From Actinostola sp. cb2023 (taxonomy: Eukaryota; Cnidaria; Anthozoa; Actiniaria; Actinostolidae): 64,000 nucleotides of DNA. The notes under the pieces were generated by a model. The model worked only from the letters and a program-made list of their open reading frames with translations, was not told the origin of the DNA and ran no database searches. A program made the position numbers and the translations under genes. Shown in pieces: positions 1 to 12,048 of this stretch. How positions within the stretch are numbered: position 1 is the first letter of the stretch; each line of letters begins with the position of its first letter. The DNA is taken from assembly GCA_033675265.1 (NCBI GenBank), contig JAUJYZ010000734.1, positions 310,001-374,000 of the forward strand. Direction: 5' to 3'.

Positions 1-411
1 GGAACAATGGGACAAGGGTGGGAATGAGAATCAGTAGATATATGGGAGGGAAATAGGTTTCTTGTAAGCTAGAACACATGACACAGTAATAAAGTTATTA
101 TTATTATTATGCCGCATTTTTATCATTTTATTTTACCACTAATGCACCTTGCTAACAAGGGACAGCCACATGCTGCATTGAAAGCTACATTTCACATACA
201 TGCATTGAAAGCTACATTTCACTTTTATGTGTTACCATGTACGGCAGTGCACAACTCGCAGCACTTTCTACCAGAAACTACTAGTTATTATTGGTACATT
301 ATACTTTTCAAACTTAACAATACATGTACATTATTGATAGGTACATGTATGTGAGTGCTGCTCTCATACACCTATTTAATTCACATGTAACTGTCTCTCG
401 TTTAATTTCAG
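1..411 (+). other. Intron of PTP4A-like gene, 3' part
   Basis: This stretch lies directly upstream of the PTP4A last exon and ends in a pyrimidine-rich tract and AG acceptor at 410-411. I see no coding exon in it. It holds a short ATT run near 100-110 and two direct copies of a 20-odd-base segment around 178-222. The short open frame at 109-354 has no recognisable composition and is treated as chance. Confidence 0.6.
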
Positions 412-517
412 GAAACGAAGAGGAGCGATTAATGCCAAACAACTATCCTATCTAGAAAGGTACAAACCAACCAAGTTACTAAAAGAAAAGGAAAGTCCCA
501 ATTGTGTAATCCAGTGA
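412..517 (+). CDS. PTP4A: PTP4A/PRL protein tyrosine phosphatase, last coding exon (partial)
   Basis: This is the C-terminal 34 residues of a PRL-type phosphatase; the catalytic domain lies left of the window. The exon starts with one base completing a codon, then reads KRRGAINAKQLSYLERY and ends in CVIQ before TGA. Vertebrate PRLs carry KRRGAFNSKQLLYLEKY at the same place and end in CCIQ, CCVQ or CCVM. The final CVIQ is a CaaX box, known in this family as the farnesylation signal that takes the enzyme to endosomal and plasma membranes. Unlike vertebrate PRLs, only one Cys precedes the end (Asn-Cys-Val-Ile-Gln). The basic stretch before it (RYKPTKLLKEK) fits the family's polybasic region. The gene converges on PSMF1. 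The exon identity is strong; the rest of the gene is not visible. Confidence 0.88.
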
Positions 518-884
518 TGTAGCCTTAAAGACTTTAAACCTGGATTAATTATTGACAGAGTCAACACACAGAGATTGTGTCACATTAGTTTTGAAAATCG
601 TGGCGTTATGAGAAATTGTGACATAAGAACAAAATGCCAGAGAATCATTTGTGAACATTCCATCGATCTAAATCCTCATTATATTTTCAAACCTACATAA
701 TAATATTGAAGAAAATATGCTTTTTTATTTCATTTGGTTGAGTAAATGTACTGTTGAATAATATATTGAGGCCATAATAATCTGTAATTGTAATATACTT
801 GTGTATATAATGTTGTTTGTATGTGGTGTGTAGTTTGCCTGCTTTTCTAATGTACCAGAATCATTGTGTCCTATCAAACATGAC
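518..884 (+). other. PTP4A 3' UTR (likely)
   Basis: Non-coding sequence follows the stop codon and leads to the AATAAA at 885-890. Further AATAAA copies lie near 1,128 and 1,152, so the end of the transcript is not fixed. I see no other gene here. Confidence 0.5.
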
Positions 885-890
885 AATAAA
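885..890 (+). terminator. Candidate polyadenylation signal AATAAA for PTP4A
   Basis: This is the first canonical AATAAA downstream of the PTP4A stop, 368 bases after it. Alternative copies occur further downstream. Confidence 0.45.
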
Positions 891-2296
891 ACAGAACTTG
901 AATGGTATGTAACAAAAGTGATCACATTACATATTTAGCTATTTTGTTGCATTAGCAATATTTTAATTCACTTGCGATTTCAAATAACAACAATGCCAGA
1001 TCAAATCAGAGAAATATTAAGCTATTGTGATGGACATCGATGTGCCAAGAATTGTAATATCAATCTTAACCCAAAAACATTTTAAATTGGCACAAACAAA
1101 ATATTTTTTATGCCCTTTTTGTCTGACGAATAAAGACATGTAAATTTATGAATAAACTTTTAAAAGTTACAGCTTCACAATCAAATACTGCTGGAGTATA
1201 CTTTCACATTCATTTCTAATTGTTTTCTGAGTAATCGGACACAAAATCCAACATGTATCATAGCTTTTTTATTCATTAAGTTCGTCTCTCCCTTTGATAA
1301 TACATGTAGGCATGGTATGGTTGGTAATTAAAGAATTGCGTAGTGCAGTTGGTTGTTAGCCGAATGTCATTCAACAACCAACCTTGGTATGCTATTATTT
1401 ACTATTACCAACTGGTATGATAAAAATGTGGGTATTACCTCTGCGTAAGAACTTTGTATAATTCATCAATAGATGGGATTCATCACGGAGCCAGTAGTCA
1501 TTATGGTCTAGAGATCTATGGAATTTAGTAGGAAGTGATTGATGCATGTAGTGAAGAGAAAAATCAGTTCCGCGTATGTCAGTTGTGATGAGATTACAAC
1601 CAGGTAAACCCTAATTTTGTTCAAAAACTACCATACATGTATGCTGTTCTTTTGTTCTACTGAGAGCTCTTGGTAAGGTAACAAAGCTTACCACATTACA
1701 GACAAACTATGAACTAATTGATAGAAAGACAAATAATTGCACTAAAGTGCTATTTTTGTCCTGTGTAAAATAGAATATTATTGTAGGAATTACGACCATT
1801 GCACAGCTACAGCTAAACATGCCTCGTACTACAGAGTGAAAGATCAAATGCATTACCCAATTTATGGCTAGTATTAGCTACATGTTTGAAGAGATTTAAA
1901 ATCCAAGTGCCTCTGGGGTCTAAAATATCTAGAAAATGAAGTAAAAACAATAACGTCCTTCTAACTTGCCCTCAACTCATTTCCCCGTGAACTTGTTAGA
2001 AAGGCAACATTAATTTACTCCATGTTCATGCCTGTACTGCTGAAGAATATTTTTGTAGAATCAGGGTGCATAGTTTTAGTCAACTGAGTGATGGGTTACC
2101 ATAATGTTCACTGACATAATATATGGGATTACTAAATGCATATTTTTATGGCATTCCATTTTATATATACATCAGGATTACACACTGTAAAGTTCTCGTG
2201 GGAGAGTACAACATCGACATTCTTTTCTTTTGATCCCTGGAATTCTTTCCATTACGTACATGTATGATAGTGTTGTAATGTCAGACAACAGACAGC

Positions 2297-2496
2297 GAGT
2301 CGTTTTCGTATGAGTGGGAAGTACATGTATGGTATGGTTCATGCGGTGACGGTAACATGCAGTGACAGTATCCAAGCATTCTGATTGGTTGAGCAATGAT
2401 TTTGCGCACTGTGATTGGTTGAATAGAATGTCTTGGGTTCCATACCGTGACAATAACTCTGTGCCTTAGGTTTCCCACTCATATGAAAACAACTCT
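2297..2496. mobile_element. MITE family A, copy 1
   Basis: The terminal inverted repeat (TIR) is GAGTCGTTTTCGTATGAGTG on the left and its complement, slightly diverged, on the right (CTCATATGAAAACAACTC). Internal GATTGGTTGA blocks recur in the other copies. No coding capacity. Confidence 0.8.
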
Positions 2497-2770
2497 ATTT
2501 ACTCGGGGTATTTATTATATGCAAATACATGTAACAATGAGAAAAGTAATGGTATTGGGGCAATGCCTGTTGTCGAGCAGTACAGCCATGTGTGAAGTGT
2601 CATGACAATGCTAATGCAGGATTCTCAGTAGACTCAGCTGACCCATTAACACGTTGAACAAGTGTGTAATGACAATGTTTTGTTGTTAGAAGTTATCACA
2701 CATATTCACATACACATTCTATAGCCAGGACAGACGGCACACTTTGCTGGCTTTTACTAAGAACCCTGCT

Positions 2771-2898
2771 GGCCCCAGCTGTATGAAGGGTGAATAGCAC
2801 TTAGCCTATCCACCGGATAAATCTTTATCCAGTGGATAAGTTGATGCTGTTATCTAATAAAGTTATCCACTAGATAAGGATTCCATACAATTGGGGCC
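2771..2898. mobile_element. MITE family B, diverged copy
   Basis: Palindromic element beginning GGCCCCAGCTGTATGAAGGG and ending ATACAATTGGGGCC, with an inner TTATCCAGTGGATAA block. It is a decayed relative of the sharp copy at 10791-10919. Confidence 0.7.
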
Positions 2899-2899
2899 T

Positions 2900-3125
2900 G
2901 GGGCATGTTTCTCGAAAGACCCGATAACTTTACGGGCCCGAAAAGACATCCCAGAAATCTGAGACACTTACTCTACAAAGCTGTTCTTTTGACATGTTTT
3001 TAATATGAACAAACTTTCCCTTCATGCAAAGTTTTATGTCTGTAAACTACTTTGTTTTGAAGATATAGATTTTTAAAGAAACCCTTTTCGGGCCCGATAA
3101 GCTTTTGGGGCTTTCGAGAAACCCC
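2900..3125. mobile_element. Foldback MITE
   Basis: The left arm GGGGCATGTTTCTCGAAAGA and inner ACGGGCCCGAAAAG are mirrored on the right by CTTTTCGGGCCCG and CTTTCGAGAAACCCC. The middle is A/T-rich and non-coding. It abuts the family B copy. Confidence 0.75.
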
Positions 3126-4164
3126 TGGTGTACATGTAGGGGTAAGTTTCAGAAATGAGTTCTAGGGACAAAAGTAAGGCATGATCTATTCATCATACAG
3201 TACACTAAATAGAACTACTGTGACATTTACAAAATCATTAGTAGCTGTTCCATTTTAAAAGTTGACCAGAAAAATGCACCCCAAGATACCTTCAAGAGGA
3301 TCTTAAATTATTTAATGTACACTGTTAAATACAGAATGAAATGTGAATCAACAATAAATATTTGTTTTGTAAATGTTTCCCTGTGTTTCTTATACAATGT
3401 ACATGTATACAGCTATTTCAAAAAACATTGTCTTGTGCTTCATGCGTATTGCGTTTTGCATATGATTATACTGAGAATCATTTTTCTACTCACTGAGCTC
3501 AACATGTCTACAAACCAAATAACTTTCCATCGAAGCCAATCACTATATATGGTGGCGGCATGACTGTTTTATACACCTAAGATGCATTTCAATCACCAAA
3601 TACACAATGCAATGTGCAATACGCACGAAACATGAGAGAACCTTTTTTGAAATAGCTGTTTACAAGGATAAAGAAGAACAATGATTTTTACCTAAAATGA
3701 CGGCAAGGGAAAATACCAAATAATCCCACAAATTCATGTGAATGTTTATGACACACCCCTCTCTGTGACTTTGATATTTACAATCTTATGTACGAAGTAC
3801 ATTGTATGGATTTGTATGTACATCTTCAATCACCACCCTACCCCTGGAGGGGAGGGAGCAGTACAGTGATGTGTACCTCTCCATCAAAAATCCAATGCTG
3901 CAGACAACAGAAAGTTCTCTAAATCTATATCTTTTTATTAATCGCGGGTTTTACAACTTTACATAATTTTTACCTTTCAGGTTTTACAGCTTAAAAGCTG
4001 TTGCAACGTTACAAAGTTTGGCAATATTATTTTTTCACTTTATGGTGTTGTTAGAGAGCAAACACAAGTAGCATAATCAATCAATGACACTAAGAAAATT
4101 ACATAATTACATAATGTGTGTTTTAGCTCTTGGGGTCTAAGAAGGTTCAGTAGATTGAGTGCCA

Positions 4165-4260
4165 TATACCGTAAATGCTTTAATAAAGCCCCCAGGGTAC
4201 TTGTTTAAAAATTGACCTTGTAGAGGGGGAATTGACCTTGGAAAGGGGGGCTTATTTAAA
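4165..4260. repeat. Repeat-end-like segment
   Basis: ATACCGTAAATGCTTTAATA followed by G-runs and GGGGGGCTTATTTAAAATG forms an imperfect inverted pair. This looks like a transposon terminus, but I did not find both ends. Confidence 0.35.
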
Positions 4261-4700
4261 ATGATCGCAGAATGACAACACGGAACGTTTACTGCCACAG
4301 GCACCAAAATGAGACTATTAAATATTTTAAAAACTGAACTTGATGAGAAGAAGCTGAAATTTGTTGTACATGAAGCTAGAAGTTGGCTCGGAAATAAACC
4401 CCTGAACATATAATGTACCAAAATAAGAAGAACAAGACAAAAGAAACTTAATATACCAATTATTATATAAATTCCTTATTTCTTCAAAATGGCAACTTTC
4501 AAATATTGGTATTTTGGAAATTTTTTCTTATGGTGTTTGAGTTTTTTCTGTGCGTTATTTGGACTTTCCTTATTTATGGTAATAATAATAATGGTACATG
4601 TATGTTACTTGTTTCATGATGCAGTGTCTGGTCCATTCAGACGCTAACAGTCTATTTAAGAGTGTATTTTAATACACTGGTCACTTGGTTGTAAAGAGCT

Positions 4701-7700
4701 TTACCTAAACATGTCGTCATAGCCAGGAGGTGGAAGATGATCTGGATCAGGCCTAAAGAAATTTCCAAATATTTTATCAGTCAAAAATTCACTACCAAAG
4801 CTATACAGTGTATGATTCCTGTGGCAACCATGTTGTGGGTCAACAACTATGACATTTATTTATTTATTAGTTTTACAACTAATTGTAACACTTACAAACA
4901 CACAAAACATCACAATGACATATTTTGGAATGAGTAAATAAATCCATTTCCTGGAGGAGAAACAATAAAAATTGTTCTGAACCACAACATGGCCAGATGT
5001 ATTTTATAGATAGATGCAGCGTGTACATAAATCAGAGAAAAATACTAGGATTAGCAGTCATAGACTGAATAGGCATTTCCCAAGATACAGTTGAGTGAAT
5101 CATGTACTGACCAAAGCCTTGGTTAAATCATTACAGTAGCTGTTTTTCTAAATGGTGTTGTCATGTAAATTATATATTGTCTAATGGGCGTGTACCACCT
5201 GTCACGTGACATTTTATATTTTCACCGCAGACAAACGAAAATATCATAACTGGAAAGAGCATGCTAAAGTTAGTAAAAGTGGAAAGTTTGAAGGGAAATA
5301 CGTAAATAGGGCAATAGCTACAGGCATTCAAACTTTGCCTTTTTTGTATGGAAATGTATGTTGGAAGGCGAAAACCCATACAAATCCTTGTCAAAGCGGG
5401 AAACTTTGAAAGCCGTTAACTTTTGTCTTATTTGCTTGATGCTTTTCAAATTTTCAAATTTTACTAATTTTAGTATGCTCTTTCAAGTTATGATATTTTC
5501 GTTTGTCTTTGGTGAAAATTTAAAAAGTCACGTGGAAGCCCAGGGGGGGTACTCAGGGGTATCAGTGACGGGGAGGTGTGAAGGCTTTTTTGGGGTTTGA
5601 AATTCGCGGCTTGGGACTTTTTTTGGGTTTTCATTTTTCTGGTGGCCTTTTTTTGATATAAAGATTTTGTCAAGGACTTTTTTGGGGGTTGATAAAAATG
5701 ATATCCTACCATTCTCGATTTTATGCGGAGAAAAATTGGACTTTTTTGGGGTTACGATTTTGGGCCGTTGGACTTTTTTTGGGTCTTGTTTTCGCGTAAT
5801 GGACTTTTTTGGGTTAAAATGTTTGGCCTCATTCGCACCTCCCCGTCACTGATACCCCTGAGTATCCCCCCTGGGTGTGGAAGGTGGTACAAGCCCATTA
5901 AAAATAGCAACTTTAGGTGCTATCATTGTCAAATCGCCCAATAAAAGCCATCTTATCATTAATACAAATCTCAGTACACGATGGTATGCAATGAAACTGA
6001 GGCTTTGGCCAGTACAGGATTCACTCAACTCTTGGGAAAGAACTATTATGCTGTACTGACAAGGTATCTTTCCCTCAATTTCTATACATTTTATACACCA
6101 TTACCAGCCTGATGAAATGAAATGATGAGAAGTGTCAGTTCCAGGTGGGATTTGAACCCTTGAGCTACTGGGAACTCTGGTGAGCTAAGGTCATAGTAGG
6201 TCATGAATGAACTGCAATCCAGCAGTTACTGGGTGAATACACCATTACACTTTATTGTAATCTTATCAATGAAAATACATAAGCTCTTTCATTATGCTAA
6301 TGTGGCCATCCTCTTCACTGCATTTGCTTTGCTAATTATCTGCAATGGATGGTGTAGTTAGATGATTCATACCCTGGAAATCTGCCTGATCTTGTGTCTC
6401 CTCTTGTACCGCCTGGTGGTACTGGACCAAATGGATCAAACCTTGCTCCTGGTGGAACAGAACCCCTGTATACAATGATAATGATAAATAATTATTGGTT
6501 ATTCCATGGTTTTCTATGGAATACGGGCGGATATTTCACGAAAAAAAATTATATTACATGTATTTGGTATACAACGAACCTTTAGGCGAGTTGTATACTA
6601 AAATACATACATGTAATATAATTTTCAAGTGAAATTCCCGCCCGTATTCCATAGAAAACCATGGAATAACCATATTATCCTATACATATTACATCAACAA
6701 TTAAAATTTACAACGTTTTGAGTGGCTAATACAAACTATGAAATACCACTGTATTTCATAGAAATGGTGAGCTCTGATTGGCTCAGATAATATGTATAGG
6801 ATAATATAAATACACCTCTGAATCACATCATTCCTTGTAATATCCTCCTGCAGGGATCCAGAGGAAGTGGATAGAATATGAGATAATTATAATGTGTTTA
6901 TTCACAAATACTGGTATTCTCAAACTAGTTACCTTGGTAATTGTCCAGGTGTTGGACCAGTACCTGGTACAGGTGGTAAACCACCTCCAGATCTAAAAGG
7001 ATCCATTACCATGCCCCCACCACTGAAAGTGGAGTGGAGAAAAATATTGGATGATTTCAATTCTGAGAAACTAACAATGTTCTACTGTTGGCATTTATAA
7101 TTACATAATAAAAGTTATAATTACATAATAAAAGTTATAATTGTATAATACATGTACATTATAAAATACAGGTAACTAATGTCTCTCACTCAGCACGACG
7201 AGACAACGCAGCATGTTCCTGTTTTGCCTGAGCGATGGCTGCCGTTAGAACCGTGTGTTCGTCCTGCTCATGTTGTTCGCTGGCGTCTTGCTCTATGCCC
7301 TGTGTTTCCTTTTTTGATTTTGGAGAATCACTCGGGGTTCCAAATTGTAGCTTTTTTCCATCGTTCATCACCGCATAATTGAGGCCCTGACGTGGTCTTA
7401 AGTTATGTGCCATTTTAAATTTTAACTTGTTTAACTGATCACTATTTGTTGTACTACTTCGCTTGCGGACTAGCAACTATATGGTACAAAGTCCAGCAAG
7501 AGCACTATATATAACTGTAACATGACATCTCTATGGAGACGGAGACATGCATATCGTATCCGGTCATGAGTAAACATGTGTACAAACACTTACTACTAAA
7601 CAAATCTCCCATATCTATTTTTAGTTGAATATATTAAATATTTTGAGCATTCTACCCAAAATAAACAAATTGCCTTAAAATCATAATTGTATTCTATAAA

Positions 7701-10700
7701 AGAAATAGAAAACTTGTCTGCTGTCTGATTTAGAGCACTTGGGAACTGATCAGAACACTCTCGAAAGTGTTGAGAAACACTCCACTACTCATCATGCTTC
7801 TACTTCTCTTGTGTTCTGATCAGTCCCTGCATGCTCTAAATCTGCACATACATGTAGCATGTGCGTTCGTGTTAAATTTATTCACTTGATTGCAAAAGAT
7901 TCTAGATACATTTATACAAATATCTATTGAGATACATGTACAAGATACAGTACATACCTAATGAGATGACTAATCTACAATAATATTTATTAGAAGAAAA
8001 AAAGACAGTCATAATATTTTCATATTTTGCATGTCATTAGTCACTAAGATGTTTGTATAGAGTGCAATTAACCATATGTCCATGAAACAGTGCTAACTAA
8101 TTAGTACTAAATAGCACTGATGAAACAATAGAAAACAATGGAGATAACACTACTTTAATAGTACTATTTAGTAATAGTACTACATCTACATCTACATTTA
8201 TTAAGTCAGTAAAATCCGAGGACATCACACCAACTGTATAAAATAACATGTAATTATATATTTCACGGACATATGGTTTGCACTCTATTTATAACTGTTA
8301 TTATAATTATAGACAAAAGTGTTTTACTGGAAAATATATAGTGGTATATATTTTCCACATCCTCACTAGTGCACTATAAAGTGAGCATGTCGATGGCGTA
8401 AAACACTTTATATATAATAATAAAAAGAAAATTACACGTCAGTGGCTTGAAGATATGAATTTTATTTTCTGGTGTTAAAAACAATATTTTTCCACTCGAA
8501 AATAAAATCCATATCTTCACGCCGCTATGTAATATCCTCTCTATAGTACAACCTTTCTGCAATCAAGTGCTACAGACTGAATACGACCATTTTGAAGCTT
8601 TTAAAATATGTTTCTTTAATTAGCCGGTTTTATTGTACATGTATCTATGATAATGTATCAAACCATATTTGCATTATAAAGATATTTTTCACCAAATGTT
8701 ATTGTAAGTACCCAGGATGACCAGGAAATCTGTCTCCATCACCATAAGGAAATGTCCCAGTAGGTGGTATCCTGATAAAACCAAACAATGTTTGCTATTT
8801 TAATATGATATGGAGTATGATTTATGTTATTTTATTAGCTACATGAGTAAATACATGCATGCATGGACAGACAAGCAAATAAGTAACTAAATCAATGAAT
8901 AATCAGTGTATTATCACATATATTAGTAGTAGATTAAGCAAACAAAAATACAATGTGCTCAGGAGTGCTTGCCATCAGCTGTGATCATTACTTGACAATT
9001 AGGCATGTCCCAGCTCTAGTTGTTTCATTAACAGCTGGGCACCACATGGACAAGGACATGGCTGTTTCACTATCTTAAAAACACTTGTATTTATATTCAC
9101 ATAATTATTGTCATTGTTTCAATACATTTCCCTCTATCACATCACATCAAAACTTGGTTGTCGGAGGGGGACAAAACACCAACAAAATAAAGAGAATACC
9201 GGTAAGCATTTAAAATGTAGAAAAGCAGTAACATCCACCAAATCCAGTCAATACTTTAGGATACTACATACATGTCTGATATTTGAAAACCAGACAATTT
9301 CAAAATTATTGTTTCTCAGCAGAGCAGATTTTGTTGAAATTTCTATTATTCTTTACGTGTTTACCCCCCTCATAAACAAGCTGTGACATCAGACATACAT
9401 ACATACATGTACATACATAGTACTTTATTAACTCATCCCCAAGGGGCTTTTCATAGCCGGACATCATAATGTTATACAGTAAGGCAGAAAATTGTCTCAC
9501 ATGTTCAAGGCTCTACTAGCAAATGTGCATAGATCTAATGAATGGCATCAAATTGATGTCTTGAGATATATACATTGTAGATGTGAATTGTGGTGACTGA
9601 CGTAACTGACAAGTAAAATACATTACCATTCATCCCTGAAATCTGGAGGTCGTCTTGGGGAAACACGGAGAGGGTCATCTTCTCCTACACTCCTTGGTTG
9701 CTGTCTAGAATATATACATGTACATGTCAATGAAAACTTGGGGTTTTAATGCAGTCTTTTTGTGATCAAATCTGTGATGAAAGTACCAACTGTTTAGAGC
9801 ATTTTTTGTTATCAACTTCATGTACATTTGTAAATAATAAATAGCACAACTTAACGAGCAACCACCTCCATTTGTTTCTACTATGCTATAATAATTTGGG
9901 AGCTAATCATTCTTCCTTGGCAGCCAGAGGCTGAAGTACAATTACAAAGGATGCAGATTAACGTGTGGCCGAGTGGAAGGCATATAAAGGTGCACTATGC
10001 TGCCACCATACAACGAAATATTGTTCGTTTTTAATGAGAAGAAAACCGGCGTACCCGGGGAAAATCCCTCATAGCAAGGGAGAGAACGAACAAACAAACT
10101 CAACTCCCATGAAGCGCCCGGTTCAGGAATTGAACCAGGGCTACAGCAGTGAGAGGCGAGTGCTCTCACCACTTGATCAAAAATGCAAAAACAACTCAGT
10201 AAGCTACAGTAATAGATTACTAAAACATGTTTTAACACTGTAATATTACATTGTGTAATACTGTTACTCTAGAGATTGGAGAAGAAGTGACAATGCAAGA
10301 GTCATGCATTTTATGGCACAAGCTAATTCCGGTAAAATCGTGATATGATTGGTTGTTTAGTGGGCAAGATTCTCGGTAATGCCTGTGGACGATTAGAGAT
10401 TTTTGTCACAACAAAAATTAATAACCTCGCATGCTCGATCAGTACAAGAAAATATCAGACCTTGGTCTTTTTTGTACAAACCTTGCCTACAGCTCAGTAT
10501 GTACTGTCAAGACATTGGTCTGATATTTTCCTGTACTGACCCCATGCTTGGTTATTAAAGTAGTTATATATTATTATATGGCACAAGATACTTCCGGTAA
10601 AATCGCACGATCTGATTGGTTGTTCAGTGGGCAAGATTCTCCGGTAATGGCCATGGGCAATGACAGCTTTTTTGTCATGACAACAATAACCTCACCTTGA

Positions 10701-11991
10701 TTAACAATGCCAAATAATAAACAACTAAATAACTTTGCTTCCTCGATCAGTACAGGAAAATATCGACCTTGGTCTTTTTTGTACTGACCTGGCCCCGGTT
10801 GCACGAAAGGTGAATAGCGCTATTACTGATAAAACTGATGCAGTTATCCAATAAATTTTATCCGTTGGATAAGATTTATCCGGTGGATAGCGCTATTCAC
10901 CTTTCGTGCAACCGGGGCCTGACTGATATTTTCCTGTATTGACCTCATGCTGGGTTATACACCGAATTCATAAATTTAGGCAGATTTTAAGTTTGGCGAT
11001 ATGATACATTTCTGGTACAAATGATCACTGTCATCTAAAAGAGTTCCTAGAAATAAACATTCTTGGAAAGCTTCATTGCTGTAGACAAAATATCATCGGA
11101 GTTATGACAGATCATAAATAGAGAGTTTTGTATGTATTTTTCAAGTGAGTCCTAAAAAGCCTCATTTTGGTGCAATTTCACAATTTCAAATGTTCATATC
11201 TTCTCAAGGATTTATTATTTGGTTTCAAAACACATTCTATCATATCAAAGATTTACTTTTCCCAAAATGATATTTTTTGGCTTTTATGCAAATTAGAAGC
11301 AGCCATTATGAATTCGGTCTATAAAGTAGTTAATAATACACTGTGATGCAAGCTAAAACTTCTGTCCTTTTTGGTATACTGTACCTCTGTTGTGTCCTAT
11401 TGGTTTGGCTATCGTCTCTGGAACCATGAGATGCTGTTCTACTACATGTAAACCTATCTAGCACTTCATTGTTGAGCTTTGCTTGTAACTCCTTCAGTTG
11501 CTTGAATGATCTAATCAAGTTAAAAAATAATATAGGTCATGATTGAGGTTTTAGAATAACTTTATCACAGCCTCTAATATTTATTGTGAGAATCATCTGT
11601 TGGAACAACTATTGCTTTAGAACTCTCCCATTGAACTGTCAAATTTGAACTCTTTAAAAATAATGCACAACAAATGGGTAAATATGATATACTTTTTATT
11701 CACATTGTTGTAAAGTACAATGTATTCAAAGGTCCAATTTATAAACTACAAAATATTGTACAAATATTCAGCCATATTTTAACTCCTCTTATTTAAATGT
11801 ATTTTTTCTCACACAAAAAGGGTTGGATAATAAATAACTTATATAATTATACATTTTAGTGTGATGTACGACTGGAAATCTTTACTTGTCTGTTTGTATT
11901 TTGACTTCCCTACAGCTTGTCAAAAAACACCAGCAACAATGGATCTCGTGCTGATCCACAAAGAACTCCATGTGAGCCAACCCTGCAGCAA

Positions 11992-12048
<57 letters not shown>

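Larger units (their letters stand above)
891..4700. other. Convergent intergenic region between PTP4A and PSMF1
   Basis: No coding exon was recognised on either strand. It contains the alternative PTP4A poly(A) sites, MITE copies at 2297-2496, 2771-2898 and 2900-3125, and a repeat-end-like segment near 4165-4260. The part next to 4,700 should be the PSMF1 3' UTR. Confidence 0.55.
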
